A stretch of 64,000 bases of DNA from NCBI RefSeq assembly GCF_009649685.1, contig NZ_WJPK01000003.1, positions 391,921 through 455,920 on the forward strand, in the 5' to 3' direction. The translations under genes and the position numbers were made by a program. The number at the start of each line of letters is the position of its first letter. Position 1 is the stretch's first letter. Positions 18,158 through 27,610 of this stretch are shown in pieces. This stretch comes from Flavobacteriaceae bacterium EG-1. GTDB lineage: Bacteria; Bacteroidota; Bacteroidia; Flavobacteriales; Flavobacteriaceae. The notes beneath the pieces are model-generated. The model made no database searches and was not told where the DNA came from. It saw only the letters and a list, made by a program, of their open reading frames with translations.

Positions 18158-18709
18158 TTAAATGGAAGACTTAGCAGACATTTCCAACAACTTTACCATT
18201 GTTCTATAATTTCTTGAAGTAGCGGCAACTTTTAATTTTCGTTCAATTAAATTATTGGTGAGTTTTGCTTTGCCCGCTCCATTAATATAATTTAAATAAA
18301 CACAGTTATTCTTTATTGAAAATTGATCATTTGTAAATTTCAACTTCTTAAAATCTGCTACGATTTCAGACTGAGGTGAATTTGATAAGAGCGTGAAATA
18401 AACTTGTTTATTCTCTATGTCGGCAGGATCTGAAAATGGGTTAGCTTCAAAAATATCTTTTAACTCATCATATTTTTTAACCAAAACAAAAACATCAAAA
18501 CCAAAAGTTTCTGCAATTTCACTTTTTATTTTAAAAGCAACTTTTTTACAATCGTCTATATTAGTTTTTAAAACAATATTACCACTCTGAATATAGGTCT
18601 CAACTTCTTGAAAATTGCTTCGCTCAAGGATTTTTCGCAAATCAGCCATAATTATTTTCTTTTGTCCACTAACGTTTATTCCCCTTAATAATACAATATA
18701 CGTTTGCAT
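18158..18709 (-). CDS. DUF1697 family protein
   Basis: Cytosolic protein of 183 residues beginning MQTYIVLLRGINVSG, the classic DUF1697 opening (YVxLLRGINVGG type), followed by the QSGNIVLKT stretch. The start is placed at 18709, because the frame is open further into the upstream gene but the family begins at this methionine; this leaves five bases after the flavoprotein stop. Function of the family is unknown; basic C-terminal residues (about 160-180) would fit nucleic acid contact, which is only inference. Confidence 0.85.
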   Translation of the reverse strand: MQTYIVLLRGINVSGQKKIIMADLRKILERSNFQEVETYIQSGNIVLKTNIDDCKKVAFKIKSEIAETFGFDVFVLVKKYDELKDIFEANPFSDPADIENKQVYFTLLSNSPQSEIVADFKKLKFTNDQFSIKNNCVYLNYINGAGKAKLTNNLIERKLKVAATSRNYRTMVKLLEMSAKSSI

Positions 18710-18714
18710 AACAA

Positions 18715-19977
18715 TTATTTTTGAGTGATACCTTGGGCCGCAATATAACCAGTAGTCCAAGCATTTTGAAAATTAAATCCACCAGTAATGGCATCTACGT
18801 TTATTACTTCACCAGCAAAGTATAAATTCGAGACTAACTTACTTTCCATCGTTTTAAAATTAATTTCACTAAGTTCAACTCCTCCAGCAGTTACAAATTC
18901 TTCTTTAAAAGTACTTTTACCATCAACAATAAAACGGCAGTCGGTCAATTGTTCCGATAATTTCAACAATTTTTCTTTAGTAATATCCGCCCACTTTTCA
19001 TCTTTACCTATGCCAGCAGCACGTACTAAATTTGTCCACAATCGTCGAGGTATATCAACCGCTTTGGTGCGCAATACCGTTTTTTTACTTTCAATTTCTT
19101 TTATTTCATTAAGCAATTTAAGAACTGATTCATTATAATGATCAGGCAACCAATTTATATGGACTTCAAATTTATATTTTAATGAATTTAAGATACGAGC
19201 CCCCCATGCCGAAAGCTTTAAAATTGCTGGTCCGCTCATACCCCAATGCGTAATTAATAACGGTCCTTCATCTACTAAAAGTGGTTTTCTTTTTTTTTGG
19301 CTACTTAATTTAATAGTAATTTTTGCATCCACTAGGTTTCTATCGTAAACGGCAACTCTAGCATTTGTACTTACACCTGAAATTCCTTTAATTCTAGAAT
19401 CCTTAATATTAAAAGTGAAAAGTGATGGAACTGGTGCTACAATTGAATGCCCCAATTCTTGAATATTTTTCCAAATTTTAGAACTACTACCAGTTGCAAT
19501 TAATACTTTTTTGGCACGATATGTTTTTTTTATGGTAACCACTTCCCAAACATTTTTAGGTTCAAAACTAAGTACGCCACTATGTTTTAAAATTTGAATA
19601 CCTAATTTACTGGCTTCGGATAAAAAACAATCTATAATTGTTTGTGAAGTATTACTCGATGGAAACATTCTACCATCATCTTCAATTTTTAAAACTATAC
19701 CCTTTTCTTCAAAAAATGATATTACATCACCACTACAGTGTTTATGAAATGGTCCCAAAAGTTCTTTTTCTCCTCTAGGATAATTTTTGACCAATTCAGT
19801 TGGATCAAATTGTGCGTGTGTAACATTGCAGCGTCCACCACCAGAAACTTTAACCTTTCCTAAAACTTCTTTACCTTTTTCAAGAATAGCTATTTTAAGT
19901 TTAGGATTAATAGTCGCAGCATGTATCGCAGAATAAAAACCAGCGGCACCACCACCAATTACAATTAAGTCAAACAT
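18715..19977 (-). CDS. NAD(P)/FAD-dependent oxidoreductase, BaiN/YhiN (HI0933) family
   Basis: Flavoprotein of 420 residues. The FAD-binding GGGAAG is at 8-13 and the family signature SGGGRCNVT at 45-53; the C-terminal GEVINVDAITGGFNFQ block closes the FAD site. Homologues are widespread and poorly characterised; the name BaiN comes from a proposed bile-acid role that need not apply here. Its ATG shares one base with the stop of the GDPD gene (TAATG), so they are coupled. Confidence 0.88.
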   Translation of the reverse strand: MFDLIVIGGGAAGFYSAIHAATINPKLKIAILEKGKEVLGKVKVSGGGRCNVTHAQFDPTELVKNYPRGEKELLGPFHKHCSGDVISFFEEKGIVLKIEDDGRMFPSSNTSQTIIDCFLSEASKLGIQILKHSGVLSFEPKNVWEVVTIKKTYRAKKVLIATGSSSKIWKNIQELGHSIVAPVPSLFTFNIKDSRIKGISGVSTNARVAVYDRNLVDAKITIKLSSQKKRKPLLVDEGPLLITHWGMSGPAILKLSAWGARILNSLKYKFEVHINWLPDHYNESVLKLLNEIKEIESKKTVLRTKAVDIPRRLWTNLVRAAGIGKDEKWADITKEKLLKLSEQLTDCRFIVDGKSTFKEEFVTAGGVELSEINFKTMESKLVSNLYFAGEVINVDAITGGFNFQNAWTTGYIAAQGITQK

Positions 19978-20723
19978 TAATGTACTCGTTCTGGAAAATT
20001 TGTAATAATACCATCAACACCAAATTGTTTCATTAAGGCTATATCTTTCGGTTCGTTTATCGTAAATGGATAAAGTTTAAAACCAGCCTTATGCACTTCA
20101 TTTACATTTTCTTGTGTAAGTGCTTTAAAATGTGGATTAATAGCTTCAGCATTCAATTCTACAGCCACTTCGGTTGCCTCAGAAATTTCCGCTCCAACGA
20201 GTACAGCAATTCTTATTTTATCATTCAACTTACGCATTGCACGTAATTCATCCCATTTAAAACTTGAAATAATAAAACTATCTAAAATCCAATTCTTATT
20301 CTTGATATTATTGTTCAACATTTCTTCTAATAAATCTGTTGTGTTAGAACCTTTTAATTCTATATTTAGTTCAACTTTATTATCAATAACATCTAAAACT
20401 TCTTGCAGCGTAGGAATACTTAAGTTTCCATCTAATTTTAATTGCTTTAAATCTTCTAGAGTAAAATCTTCAACAGCACCTTTTGCATTTGTTAAGCGAT
20501 CAACAGTATCATCATGAAAAACAACAAGCTCTCCGCTTTTTATTTTAAAAATATCAATCTCTATCATATCTACACCTAAATCAATAGCTTTTTGAATTGA
20601 TTCTAGGGTATTTTCAGTTACATGACCCATAGCACCCCTATGACCTATTACTTTTGGTTTTTGCCCCATAACACATGATTGAATTAAAAAAACTATTGAA
20701 AAAAGATAAGCAATTTTACGCAT
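19977..20723 (-). CDS. Glycerophosphodiester phosphodiesterase, lipoprotein
   Basis: Hydrolyses glycerophosphodiesters released from phospholipids. A lipoprotein signal ends at C17 (FLIQSC). The GDPD motifs follow: HRGAMGHVTENT near residues 28-39, and EIDIF with the HDD pair near 55-74. Length 248 is normal for the bacterial family. As a lipoprotein it probably sits on the periplasmic face of the inner or outer membrane. It heads the GDPD-BaiN-DUF1697 unit and is divergent from the dehydratase gene. Confidence 0.9.
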   Translation of the reverse strand: MRKIAYLFSIVFLIQSCVMGQKPKVIGHRGAMGHVTENTLESIQKAIDLGVDMIEIDIFKIKSGELVVFHDDTVDRLTNAKGAVEDFTLEDLKQLKLDGNLSIPTLQEVLDVIDNKVELNIELKGSNTTDLLEEMLNNNIKNKNWILDSFIISSFKWDELRAMRKLNDKIRIAVLVGAEISEATEVAVELNAEAINPHFKALTQENVNEVHKAGFKLYPFTINEPKDIALMKQFGVDGIITNFPERVH

Positions 20724-20850
20724 GACTATTTTTTTTTATAAAAGTAATCATACCATTCTAAAAATTATGAATTAAAAAAATAATTGAAAAGGAAAATCCA
20801 ACCGCAGTTCTTATATTTAGTCAGATAAAAAACTAAGAGCTATTTTACAT

Positions 20851-22569
20851 ATGAGTGATAAAAAAAAACTTCGTAGTCAAGGTTGGTTTGGTAAAAGTGG
20901 TAAAGACGGATTTATATATCGGGCATGGATGAAAAATCAGGGCCACCCTGATGATGAATTCTCAGGTAAACCTGTTATCGGTATTTGCAATACCTGGTCA
21001 GAATTAACACCATGTAATGGGCATCTTAGAGAATTAGCGGATCACGTAAAACGCGGAGTATGGGAAGCAGGTGGTTTCCCTTTAGAGTTTCCAGTAATGT
21101 CTTTAGGTGAAACATTAATGAAACCAACTGCCATGCTATTTAGAAATTTAGCTAGTATGGACGCTGAAGAAAGTATTAGGGGTAATCCAATAGATGGTGT
21201 AGTGCTATTAGGAGGATGCGATAAAACTACGCCATCTATATTAATGGGTGCTTGTAGTGTAGACATACCAAGTATATTTGTTTCTGGTGGTTCCATGTTA
21301 ACGGGGAAATATAGAGGTAAAGATATTGCCACATCTGATATTTGGCGATTTAGTGAAGCCAACCGAAATGGTAAATTGGATAATGATGAATTTCGTCTTG
21401 CGGAAGCTATGATGTGCAGAAGCGATGGACACTGTGCAGTAATGGGTACTGCTAGTACTATGGCTTGTATGGTTGAAGCACTTGGAGTAACGTTACCACA
21501 TAATGCCGCTATACCTGCATCAGATTCAAGAAGAAAAGTTTTGGCGCATTTATCAGGAAGGCGTATTGTAGATATGGTGAAAGAAGATTTAACACTTTCG
21601 AAAATAATGACAAGAGAAGCGTTTGAAAATGCCATTATGGTAAACGCAGCAGTAGGAGGCTCTACAAATTTTGTAGTACATTTATTAGCACTAGCAGGAC
21701 GTATTGGTGTCGATTTAACTTTAGAAGATTTTGATAAATTTTCAGCTAACATTCCACTACTAGCCAATTTACAACCTTCAGGTAAATTTATGATGGAAGA
21801 TTTTTATTATGCTGGTGGGCTTCCAGTAGTAATAAAAGAGCTCAGAGAGCATTTAAACAATACCGCAATAACAGCTAATGGAAAAACAATTGGTGAGAAT
21901 ACTGAAGATGTCACATGCTATGATCGTGAAACAATAGGTACCACAAAAGATCCAATAAAGGAAGACTCTGGAATTGCAGTATTAAGAGGTAATTTATGTC
22001 CTAATGGTGCTATAATTAAACCTTCAGCCGCCACTCCAGAATTAATGCAACATAAAGGTAAAGCCGTAGTTTTTGAAAATATTGAAGATTATAAAGAACG
22101 AGTTGATGATCCTAATTTAGATATAGATGAAACCTCGGTTATGGTATTAAAAAATGTTGGACCTAAAGGGTACCCCGGCATGCCTGAAGTTGGTAACATG
22201 GGATTACCAAAAAAATTATTAGCTAAAGGTGTTACTGATATGGTTCGAATTTCGGACGGTAGAATGAGTGGTACTGCCTTCGGTACAGTTGTTTTACATG
22301 TTGCACCAGAAGCTGCTGCAGGTGGTGCTTTCGGACTAATTGAATCTGGAGATGTAATTGAATTAGATGTAGCCAATCGAAAATTAACATTGCATGTTAC
22401 TGATGAGATTTTAGCAGAACGTAGAGCTAAATGGAAACCTCAAGATTTAGGAATTCATCGAGGATATGTAAAAATGTTTATTGACCACACCGAACAAGCC
22501 GACAAAGGTGTAGATTTGGATTTTTTAAAAGGCAAGTCTGGCAGTGAGGTTACCCGAGATTCACATTAA
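20851..22569 (+). CDS. IlvD/Edd-family sugar-acid dehydratase (L-arabonate/xylonate dehydratase-like)
   Basis: Iron-sulfur dehydratase of 572 residues. Likely cluster cysteines are C55 (TPCN), C123 (GGCDKTTP) and C195 (GHCAVMGTAS). The N-terminus (LRSQGWFG) and the FENIEDYK and MSGTAFGTVVLH blocks match the sugar-acid branch (L-arabonate or D-xylonate dehydratases) rather than the branched-chain amino acid IlvD. It stands alone with its own terminator, upstream of xylB-xylA, and no ilv genes are nearby. No sugar dehydrogenase, lactonase or second dehydratase is present, so the route it serves is incomplete in this window. Exact substrate is uncertain. Confidence 0.8.
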   Translation: MSDKKKLRSQGWFGKSGKDGFIYRAWMKNQGHPDDEFSGKPVIGICNTWSELTPCNGHLRELADHVKRGVWEAGGFPLEFPVMSLGETLMKPTAMLFRNLASMDAEESIRGNPIDGVVLLGGCDKTTPSILMGACSVDIPSIFVSGGSMLTGKYRGKDIATSDIWRFSEANRNGKLDNDEFRLAEAMMCRSDGHCAVMGTASTMACMVEALGVTLPHNAAIPASDSRRKVLAHLSGRRIVDMVKEDLTLSKIMTREAFENAIMVNAAVGGSTNFVVHLLALAGRIGVDLTLEDFDKFSANIPLLANLQPSGKFMMEDFYYAGGLPVVIKELREHLNNTAITANGKTIGENTEDVTCYDRETIGTTKDPIKEDSGIAVLRGNLCPNGAIIKPSAATPELMQHKGKAVVFENIEDYKERVDDPNLDIDETSVMVLKNVGPKGYPGMPEVGNMGLPKKLLAKGVTDMVRISDGRMSGTAFGTVVLHVAPEAAAGGAFGLIESGDVIELDVANRKLTLHVTDEILAERRAKWKPQDLGIHRGYVKMFIDHTEQADKGVDLDFLKGKSGSEVTRDSH

Positions 22570-22874
22570 TAACATACTATTAAATGGTTCAATTAAAGAA
22601 TTTTTTTTAGTTGAACCATTCTTATTATTACTACAAAAAAATGTATTTAAGAGTACAACTGTATAATATAAACCTCAAGAAGTTCTGCAAGAATCCAACT
22701 GTTAGAGAAGTTGAAATAAAGTGAAAAACCAACACAATTTACCTTTTATTTTGAATTTACTTAATCCATTTATTTCTATTTGATATTGTTACCCTTAAGG
22801 TTTAAATACCTCAATTCTCTTGTTTCAAAGCTTCTAAAACAATATCTTGAACCTTCTAAAAATATTTAATTTCT
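22570..22874 (+). other. 305-base intergenic region between dehydratase and xylB
   Basis: Holds the dehydratase terminator at 22583-22620. The rest is AT-rich with no open frame that looks coding. A CCTTAAGG palindrome lies within TTACCCTTAAGGTTTAA near 22790-22805, but I cannot assign it to a regulator. The xylBA promoter must lie here or just upstream of the xylB ATG. Confidence 0.5.
22583..22620 (+). terminator. Intrinsic terminator after the sugar-acid dehydratase
   Basis: Perfect 10-base stem AATGGTTCAA / TTGAACCATT with an 18-base AT-rich loop, 13 bases after the stop codon and followed by a T-rich tract. Confidence 0.65.
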
Positions 22875-24359
22875 ATGTACTCAATTGGTTATGATATTGG
22901 CAGCTCTTCAATAAAAGCAGCACTTGTAGAAACTACTACCGGAAAATCAATTGCAGTAATAAGTGAACCAAGTATTGAGATGGAAATGCTTGCCCTAAAA
23001 AACGGGTGGGCAGAGCAAAACCCAGACGATTGGTGGTTGCATGTTTGTAATGCTACAAAAAGGTTAATTGAAGAAAATAATGTATCGGCTACTGAAATTT
23101 CTGGCATTGGCATATCATATCAAATGCATGGTCTTGTGGTAGTTGATAAAACAGGAAAACCATTACGTAATTCAATTATTTGGTGCGACAGTAGAGCAGT
23201 AGAAATCGGACAAAAAGCATTTAATGAAATTGGTGAAGAAAAATGTGCATCACATTTATTAAACTCACCAGCCAACTTTACGGCATCCAAATTAAAATGG
23301 GTAAAAGAAAATGAACCTGATTTATTTTCTAAAATCCACAAGTTTATGCTCCCTGGCGATTATGTAGCCTATAAGTTAAGTGATCAAATATGCACTACAA
23401 TTTCAGGCTTATCAGAAGGCATTTTTTGGGATTTCAAAAAAAACGATATTGCTGAATGGCTATTAGACCATTACGGAATTGAAGAAAAATTGATTCCAGA
23501 AATTAATGATACTTTTTCGATTCAAGGAAAAGTATCTGAAAAAGGCGCTCAAGCATCGGGTTTAGCAGTGGGTACTCCAATTTTATACCGCGCTGGCGAC
23601 CAACCCAATAATGCACTCTCTTTAAATGTTTTTAATGCTGGGGAAGTAGCCGCAACTGGTGGCACATCTGGTGTAATTTATGCAATAACCAAAAGTTTAT
23701 CGGTTAAAGAAAGTGCACGTGTAAACAACTTTGCGCATGTAAATTATACTAGCTCACAAGTGCACATAGGTAAAATGGCCTGTATTAATGGAGCGGGAAT
23801 TCAATACCGTTGGCTGTTGAATAATATGGATGTTTCGTCATATCAAGAAATGAATGATTTAGCAGCTTCGGTGGCTATTGGCTCAGATGGCGTTACCATT
23901 CATCCTTTTGGAAACGGCGCGGAAAGAATGTTGAATAATAAAACATTGGGCACACAGATGTCCAATATTAATTTAAATATTCATACAAAGGCACATTTAT
24001 GCAGAGCAGCATTAGAAGGTATTGCTTTTTCGTTTGTTTACGGCATGGAAATTTTGTCATCTGATGGTATTAGTCCAACTGTGATAAGAGCAGGGAACGA
24101 TAATTTATTTAGATCCGATATTTTTTCAAATACGATTGCTACATTAATTGGACAAGAAATTGAGATTTACAATACCACTGGGGCTATAGGTGCAGCCAGG
24201 GCATGTACATTACATAATGGAGATTTCAATGCCTTTGGCAAACAAATAATGGAAAATGATTTTGTGATGGGCTTTAAGCCATTAGAAAATAAAAGTACGT
24301 ATAAAGCTGCGTACGAAAAATGGAAACACGAACTAGAACAATTACTTAAAAACAACTAA
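22875..24359 (+). CDS. xylB: Xylulokinase
   Basis: FGGY-family kinase of 494 residues phosphorylating D-xylulose. The N-terminal phosphate loop [11 protein letters not shown] is at 7-17, the [11 protein letters not shown] stretch near 49-59, and a second ATP site block GGTSGVIYA in the C-terminal half. It starts 305 bases after the dehydratase gene and is two bases from xylA. Order xylB-xylA together with the opposing symporter gives a compact xylose-use set without a dedicated regulator gene nearby. Confidence 0.93.
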   Translation: MYSIGYDIGSSSIKAALVETTTGKSIAVISEPSIEMEMLALKNGWAEQNPDDWWLHVCNATKRLIEENNVSATEISGIGISYQMHGLVVVDKTGKPLRNSIIWCDSRAVEIGQKAFNEIGEEKCASHLLNSPANFTASKLKWVKENEPDLFSKIHKFMLPGDYVAYKLSDQICTTISGLSEGIFWDFKKNDIAEWLLDHYGIEEKLIPEINDTFSIQGKVSEKGAQASGLAVGTPILYRAGDQPNNALSLNVFNAGEVAATGGTSGVIYAITKSLSVKESARVNNFAHVNYTSSQVHIGKMACINGAGIQYRWLLNNMDVSSYQEMNDLAASVAIGSDGVTIHPFGNGAERMLNNKTLGTQMSNINLNIHTKAHLCRAALEGIAFSFVYGMEILSSDGISPTVIRAGNDNLFRSDIFSNTIATLIGQEIEIYNTTGAIGAARACTLHNGDFNAFGKQIMENDFVMGFKPLENKSTYKAAYEKWKHELEQLLKNN

Positions 24360-24361
24360 TT

Positions 24362-25687
24362 ATGGCGCTCATAGGAGACAAAGAATATTTTAAAGGAATA
24401 GGCGAAATAAAATTTGAAGGCAAAGATTCGGATAATCCCTTTGCATATAAATATTACAACTCAGAACAGGTGATTGCAGGTAAAACAATGCGTGAACACT
24501 TTAAATTTGCGGTTGCATACTGGCATACATTCTGCGGACAAGGTGCTGACCCATTTGGACCAGGAACTCAAAACTTTCCTTGGGATGAGCCATCTAATGC
24601 TATTGATGCCGCTAAAGCAAAAGCAGATGCAGCTTTCGAGTTCATTACAAAATTAGGAGTAGACTACTACTGTTTCCATGATTTTGATTTAATTCAAGAA
24701 GCGTCAACTTTTTCGGAATCTGAAAAGCGCCTATCAGCTATCGTTGATATTTTAAAAGAAAAACAAGCAGCATCTGGTGTAAAACTTCTTTGGGGAACTG
24801 CTAATTGTTTTTCAAATCCAAGATATATGAATGGAGCTTCTACAAATCCTGATTTCAATGTTTTAGCTAGAGCTGGAGGACAAATAAAATTAGCTTTAGA
24901 TGCAACAATTGCGCTAAATGGTGAAAATTACGTATTCTGGGGTGGTCGCGAAGGATATATGTCACTTTTAAACACCGATTTAAAAAGAGAATTAGACCAT
25001 ATGGGTCGTTTCTTAGGAATGGCACGTGATTATGCTAGAGGTCAAGGTTTTACAGGTAATTTCTTTATTGAACCAAAACCGATGGAACCAATGAAACATC
25101 AATATGATTTTGATTCCGCAACGGTTGTAGGTTTCTTAAATCAATATGGATTACAAGACGATTTTAAATTAAACTTAGAATTTAATCACGCTACCTTAGC
25201 AAGTCACACAATGCAACATGAAATGGAAGTTGCAGCGGCTCACGGAATGTTAGGTAGCCTAGATGCCAACCGTGGTGATTATCAAAACGGATGGGATACG
25301 GATCAATTCCCAAACAATATTACAGAAATTACAGAGGCCATGATAACTTTTTTACAAGCAGGTGGTTTACAAGGTGGTGGTGTTAATTTTGATGCTAAAA
25401 TAAGAAGAAATTCTACGGATATGGATGATGTTTTCCATGCCCACATTGGAGGTATTGACACTTTCGCAAGAGGTCTTATAACAGCAGATAAAATTTTAAC
25501 TTCATCATCGTATGAGTCGCTTCGCAAAAAGAGATACAGTTCTTTTGATGCAGGTAAAGGAAGTGATTTTGAAAATGGAAAATTAGATTTCAATGATCTT
25601 TACGAAATAGCTAAAGAAAATGGAGAACTAGATTTACAAAGTGGCAAACAAGAGCTGTTTGAAAACATCATCAACCAGTATATATAA
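24362..25687 (+). CDS. xylA: Xylose isomerase
   Basis: Converts D-xylose to D-xylulose. It is a class II (longer) isomerase of 441 residues with the catalytic H106-D107 in YCFHDFDL, the metal block [10 protein letters not shown] and a GSLDANRGD stretch. The start is two bases after xylB. A strong bidirectional terminator follows. No residue of the active site seems altered. Confidence 0.96.
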   Translation: MALIGDKEYFKGIGEIKFEGKDSDNPFAYKYYNSEQVIAGKTMREHFKFAVAYWHTFCGQGADPFGPGTQNFPWDEPSNAIDAAKAKADAAFEFITKLGVDYYCFHDFDLIQEASTFSESEKRLSAIVDILKEKQAASGVKLLWGTANCFSNPRYMNGASTNPDFNVLARAGGQIKLALDATIALNGENYVFWGGREGYMSLLNTDLKRELDHMGRFLGMARDYARGQGFTGNFFIEPKPMEPMKHQYDFDSATVVGFLNQYGLQDDFKLNLEFNHATLASHTMQHEMEVAAAHGMLGSLDANRGDYQNGWDTDQFPNNITEITEAMITFLQAGGLQGGGVNFDAKIRRNSTDMDDVFHAHIGGIDTFARGLITADKILTSSSYESLRKKRYSSFDAGKGSDFENGKLDFNDLYEIAKENGELDLQSGKQELFENIINQYI

Positions 25688-25710
25688 GCAGTACATTTTT
25701 ATTTTATATA

Positions 25711-25742
25711 AAAAACCCAACATTTATAATGTTGGGTTTTTT
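25711..25742. terminator. Bidirectional intrinsic terminator between xylA and the symporter
   Basis: Inverted repeat AAAAACCCAACAT / ATGTTGGGTTTTT around a five-base loop (TTATA), with T-tracts on both strands. It serves the converging xylA (+) and symporter (-) genes. Confidence 0.85.
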
Positions 25743-25768
25743 ATTGCTACAATTTTGATAATATGTAC

Positions 25769-27355
25769 TTATCGAAATATAATATAAGTACTTATAACTA
25801 CTAAAGTTATTAATAAACCAGCGGGTTTTACATATTTCCAATCAGTAATATTAACTTCATTCGTATATTCTTGAATATAATCTTTATCTCTTGGCTTCAT
25901 TTTACCAATTATCAACATCAAAATTATTGTTAACACAAAAGTTATAGCCTGCATATGTAACATATGAGGTAACCATTCTACACCAAATCCTCTTGATAAA
26001 ATAATATACGCCACATACACTACAAAGGCAAAAGCGATCCCCACTTTAGCCGCCGTTGCAGGAACTCTCTTAGTAAGAAAGCCAATAACTATAGCAGAAA
26101 GTATTGGTATACTATAGGCACCGTTTACTTGCTGTAAATAACCAAACAATCCACTTGAAGCATAATACAGAAAAGGAGCCAAAACCATAGCAAATATTGC
26201 CAAACCTATTCCAAATTGTTTTCCTTTAGAGACAACTAAAGATTCATTTGCGTCTTTATTAATATATTGTTTATATATATCAACACCATACAATGTAACA
26301 CAACTATTTAGAGCACTATTAAAAGAACTCAAAATAGCCCCAAACAGCACAGCAGCAAAAAAACCAACAAAGGCGGGTGGTAATACTTGCGCAACCAATT
26401 TTGGATAAGCTTGATCGGCTCTTTCTAATTGCCCATCGAACATATGAAAAGCTATAATACCTGGTAGAACAACGATAATAGGCCCTAAAATTTTAAAGAA
26501 TGCAGCTAGCAATAGGCCTTTTTGTCCTTCTGCTAAATTCTTTGCACCTAGAGCACGTTGAATAATTTGTTGATTACTTCCCCAATAAAATAACTGCACC
26601 AATACCATACCAGTGAAAATTGTAGCAAACGGAATACTCGAAGATTCAGACCCAATTGCATTAAACTTTTCTGGATGTTCCGCAGTCAATTTAGATAAGC
26701 CACCAAGTATGCTATTATCATCACTAATAGCTAGTAATCCAAATACTGGAATTAATAAACCTCCTATCAACAAACCAATAGCATTTATACTATCTGACAC
26801 TGCAACGGCTTTTAATCCTCCAAAAATTGCATAAATACCACCAATTAAACCTATGCTCCATACACATACCCAAATTGATGCCCATTCCGATATTCCAAAT
26901 TTTCCAGGCAAATCAAACATTCCACTAATGGCTAATGATCCAGAATACAAAACAATTGGCAAAAGTACTATTGCATAACCACTAAGAAACAATCCTGAAG
27001 TCATTGCCTTTGTTGTTGTGTCAAATCTACGTTCTAAATAAGTTGGTATAGTACTTATTCCTCCCTTTAAATAGCGTGGCAATAGATATATTGCACAAAT
27101 CACCATTGCAATTGCAGCCAGTGTTTCCCAAGCCATAACCAAAATACCATCGCGATAAGCATCACCATTAAGTCCAACAATTTGTTCAGTAGATAAGTTT
27201 GTTAATAATAATGAGCCGGCAATCACTCCTGCCGTAAGACTTCTTCCTCCTAAGAAATACCCATCTGAAGATTTTTCATTTGTTGACCGTGTTGCTAAAT
27301 AAGCTATAACAGCAACTAATACTGTAAAGCCTACAAAAGAAAGTATTCCGAACAT
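25769..27355 (-). CDS. Sodium/sugar symporter (SSS family)
   Basis: Inner-membrane sodium:solute symporter of 528 residues with about 14 predicted membrane segments. Family traits are the N-terminal YFLGGRSL block (about residues 33-40), the NLSTEQIVG stretch near 53-61 (the usual N-terminal LSTEQ of sugar SSS members) and the PTYLERRFD motif near 103-111. It converges on xylBA, so xylose or a related pentose is a reasonable substrate, but the sequence alone does not prove this. No regulatory gene is adjacent. Confidence 0.88.
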   Translation of the reverse strand: MFGILSFVGFTVLVAVIAYLATRSTNEKSSDGYFLGGRSLTAGVIAGSLLLTNLSTEQIVGLNGDAYRDGILVMAWETLAAIAMVICAIYLLPRYLKGGISTIPTYLERRFDTTTKAMTSGLFLSGYAIVLLPIVLYSGSLAISGMFDLPGKFGISEWASIWVCVWSIGLIGGIYAIFGGLKAVAVSDSINAIGLLIGGLLIPVFGLLAISDDNSILGGLSKLTAEHPEKFNAIGSESSSIPFATIFTGMVLVQLFYWGSNQQIIQRALGAKNLAEGQKGLLLAAFFKILGPIIVVLPGIIAFHMFDGQLERADQAYPKLVAQVLPPAFVGFFAAVLFGAILSSFNSALNSCVTLYGVDIYKQYINKDANESLVVSKGKQFGIGLAIFAMVLAPFLYYASSGLFGYLQQVNGAYSIPILSAIVIGFLTKRVPATAAKVGIAFAFVVYVAYIILSRGFGVEWLPHMLHMQAITFVLTIILMLIIGKMKPRDKDYIQEYTNEVNITDWKYVKPAGLLITLVVISTYIIFR

Positions 27356-27610
27356 ATAAATTTTGGTTTGATTGTAAGGCTAAATATATCAGATTATTTA
27401 TTAAAATCTACGAAATTGCGCTTATTTCTAGTTACATTTTTAATAATTCGGCTTATTTTTAAATAAATTAATAGCAAGTCTATAAAATTCTCTTCAGCTT
27501 TTAACCATTTGACTTCTTGACAACCGCTTATTTTAGCGTAATATTGCAAAATTAACTTATATAAATTCATAGCTGTCAATCGTATTAGACTAATAATTTT
27601 ATAAAGAAAG

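Noticed and set aside
21042-21767. Long open frame (241 codons) on the minus strand inside the sugar-acid dehydratase gene
   Set aside because: It is antisense to a strongly conserved enzyme and its translation shows no domain; it follows from codon bias of the real gene.
20851-22569. Branched-chain amino acid gene ilvD
   Set aside because: N-terminus and block motifs match the sugar-acid dehydratase branch, and no other ilv or leu genes are nearby while xylose genes are.
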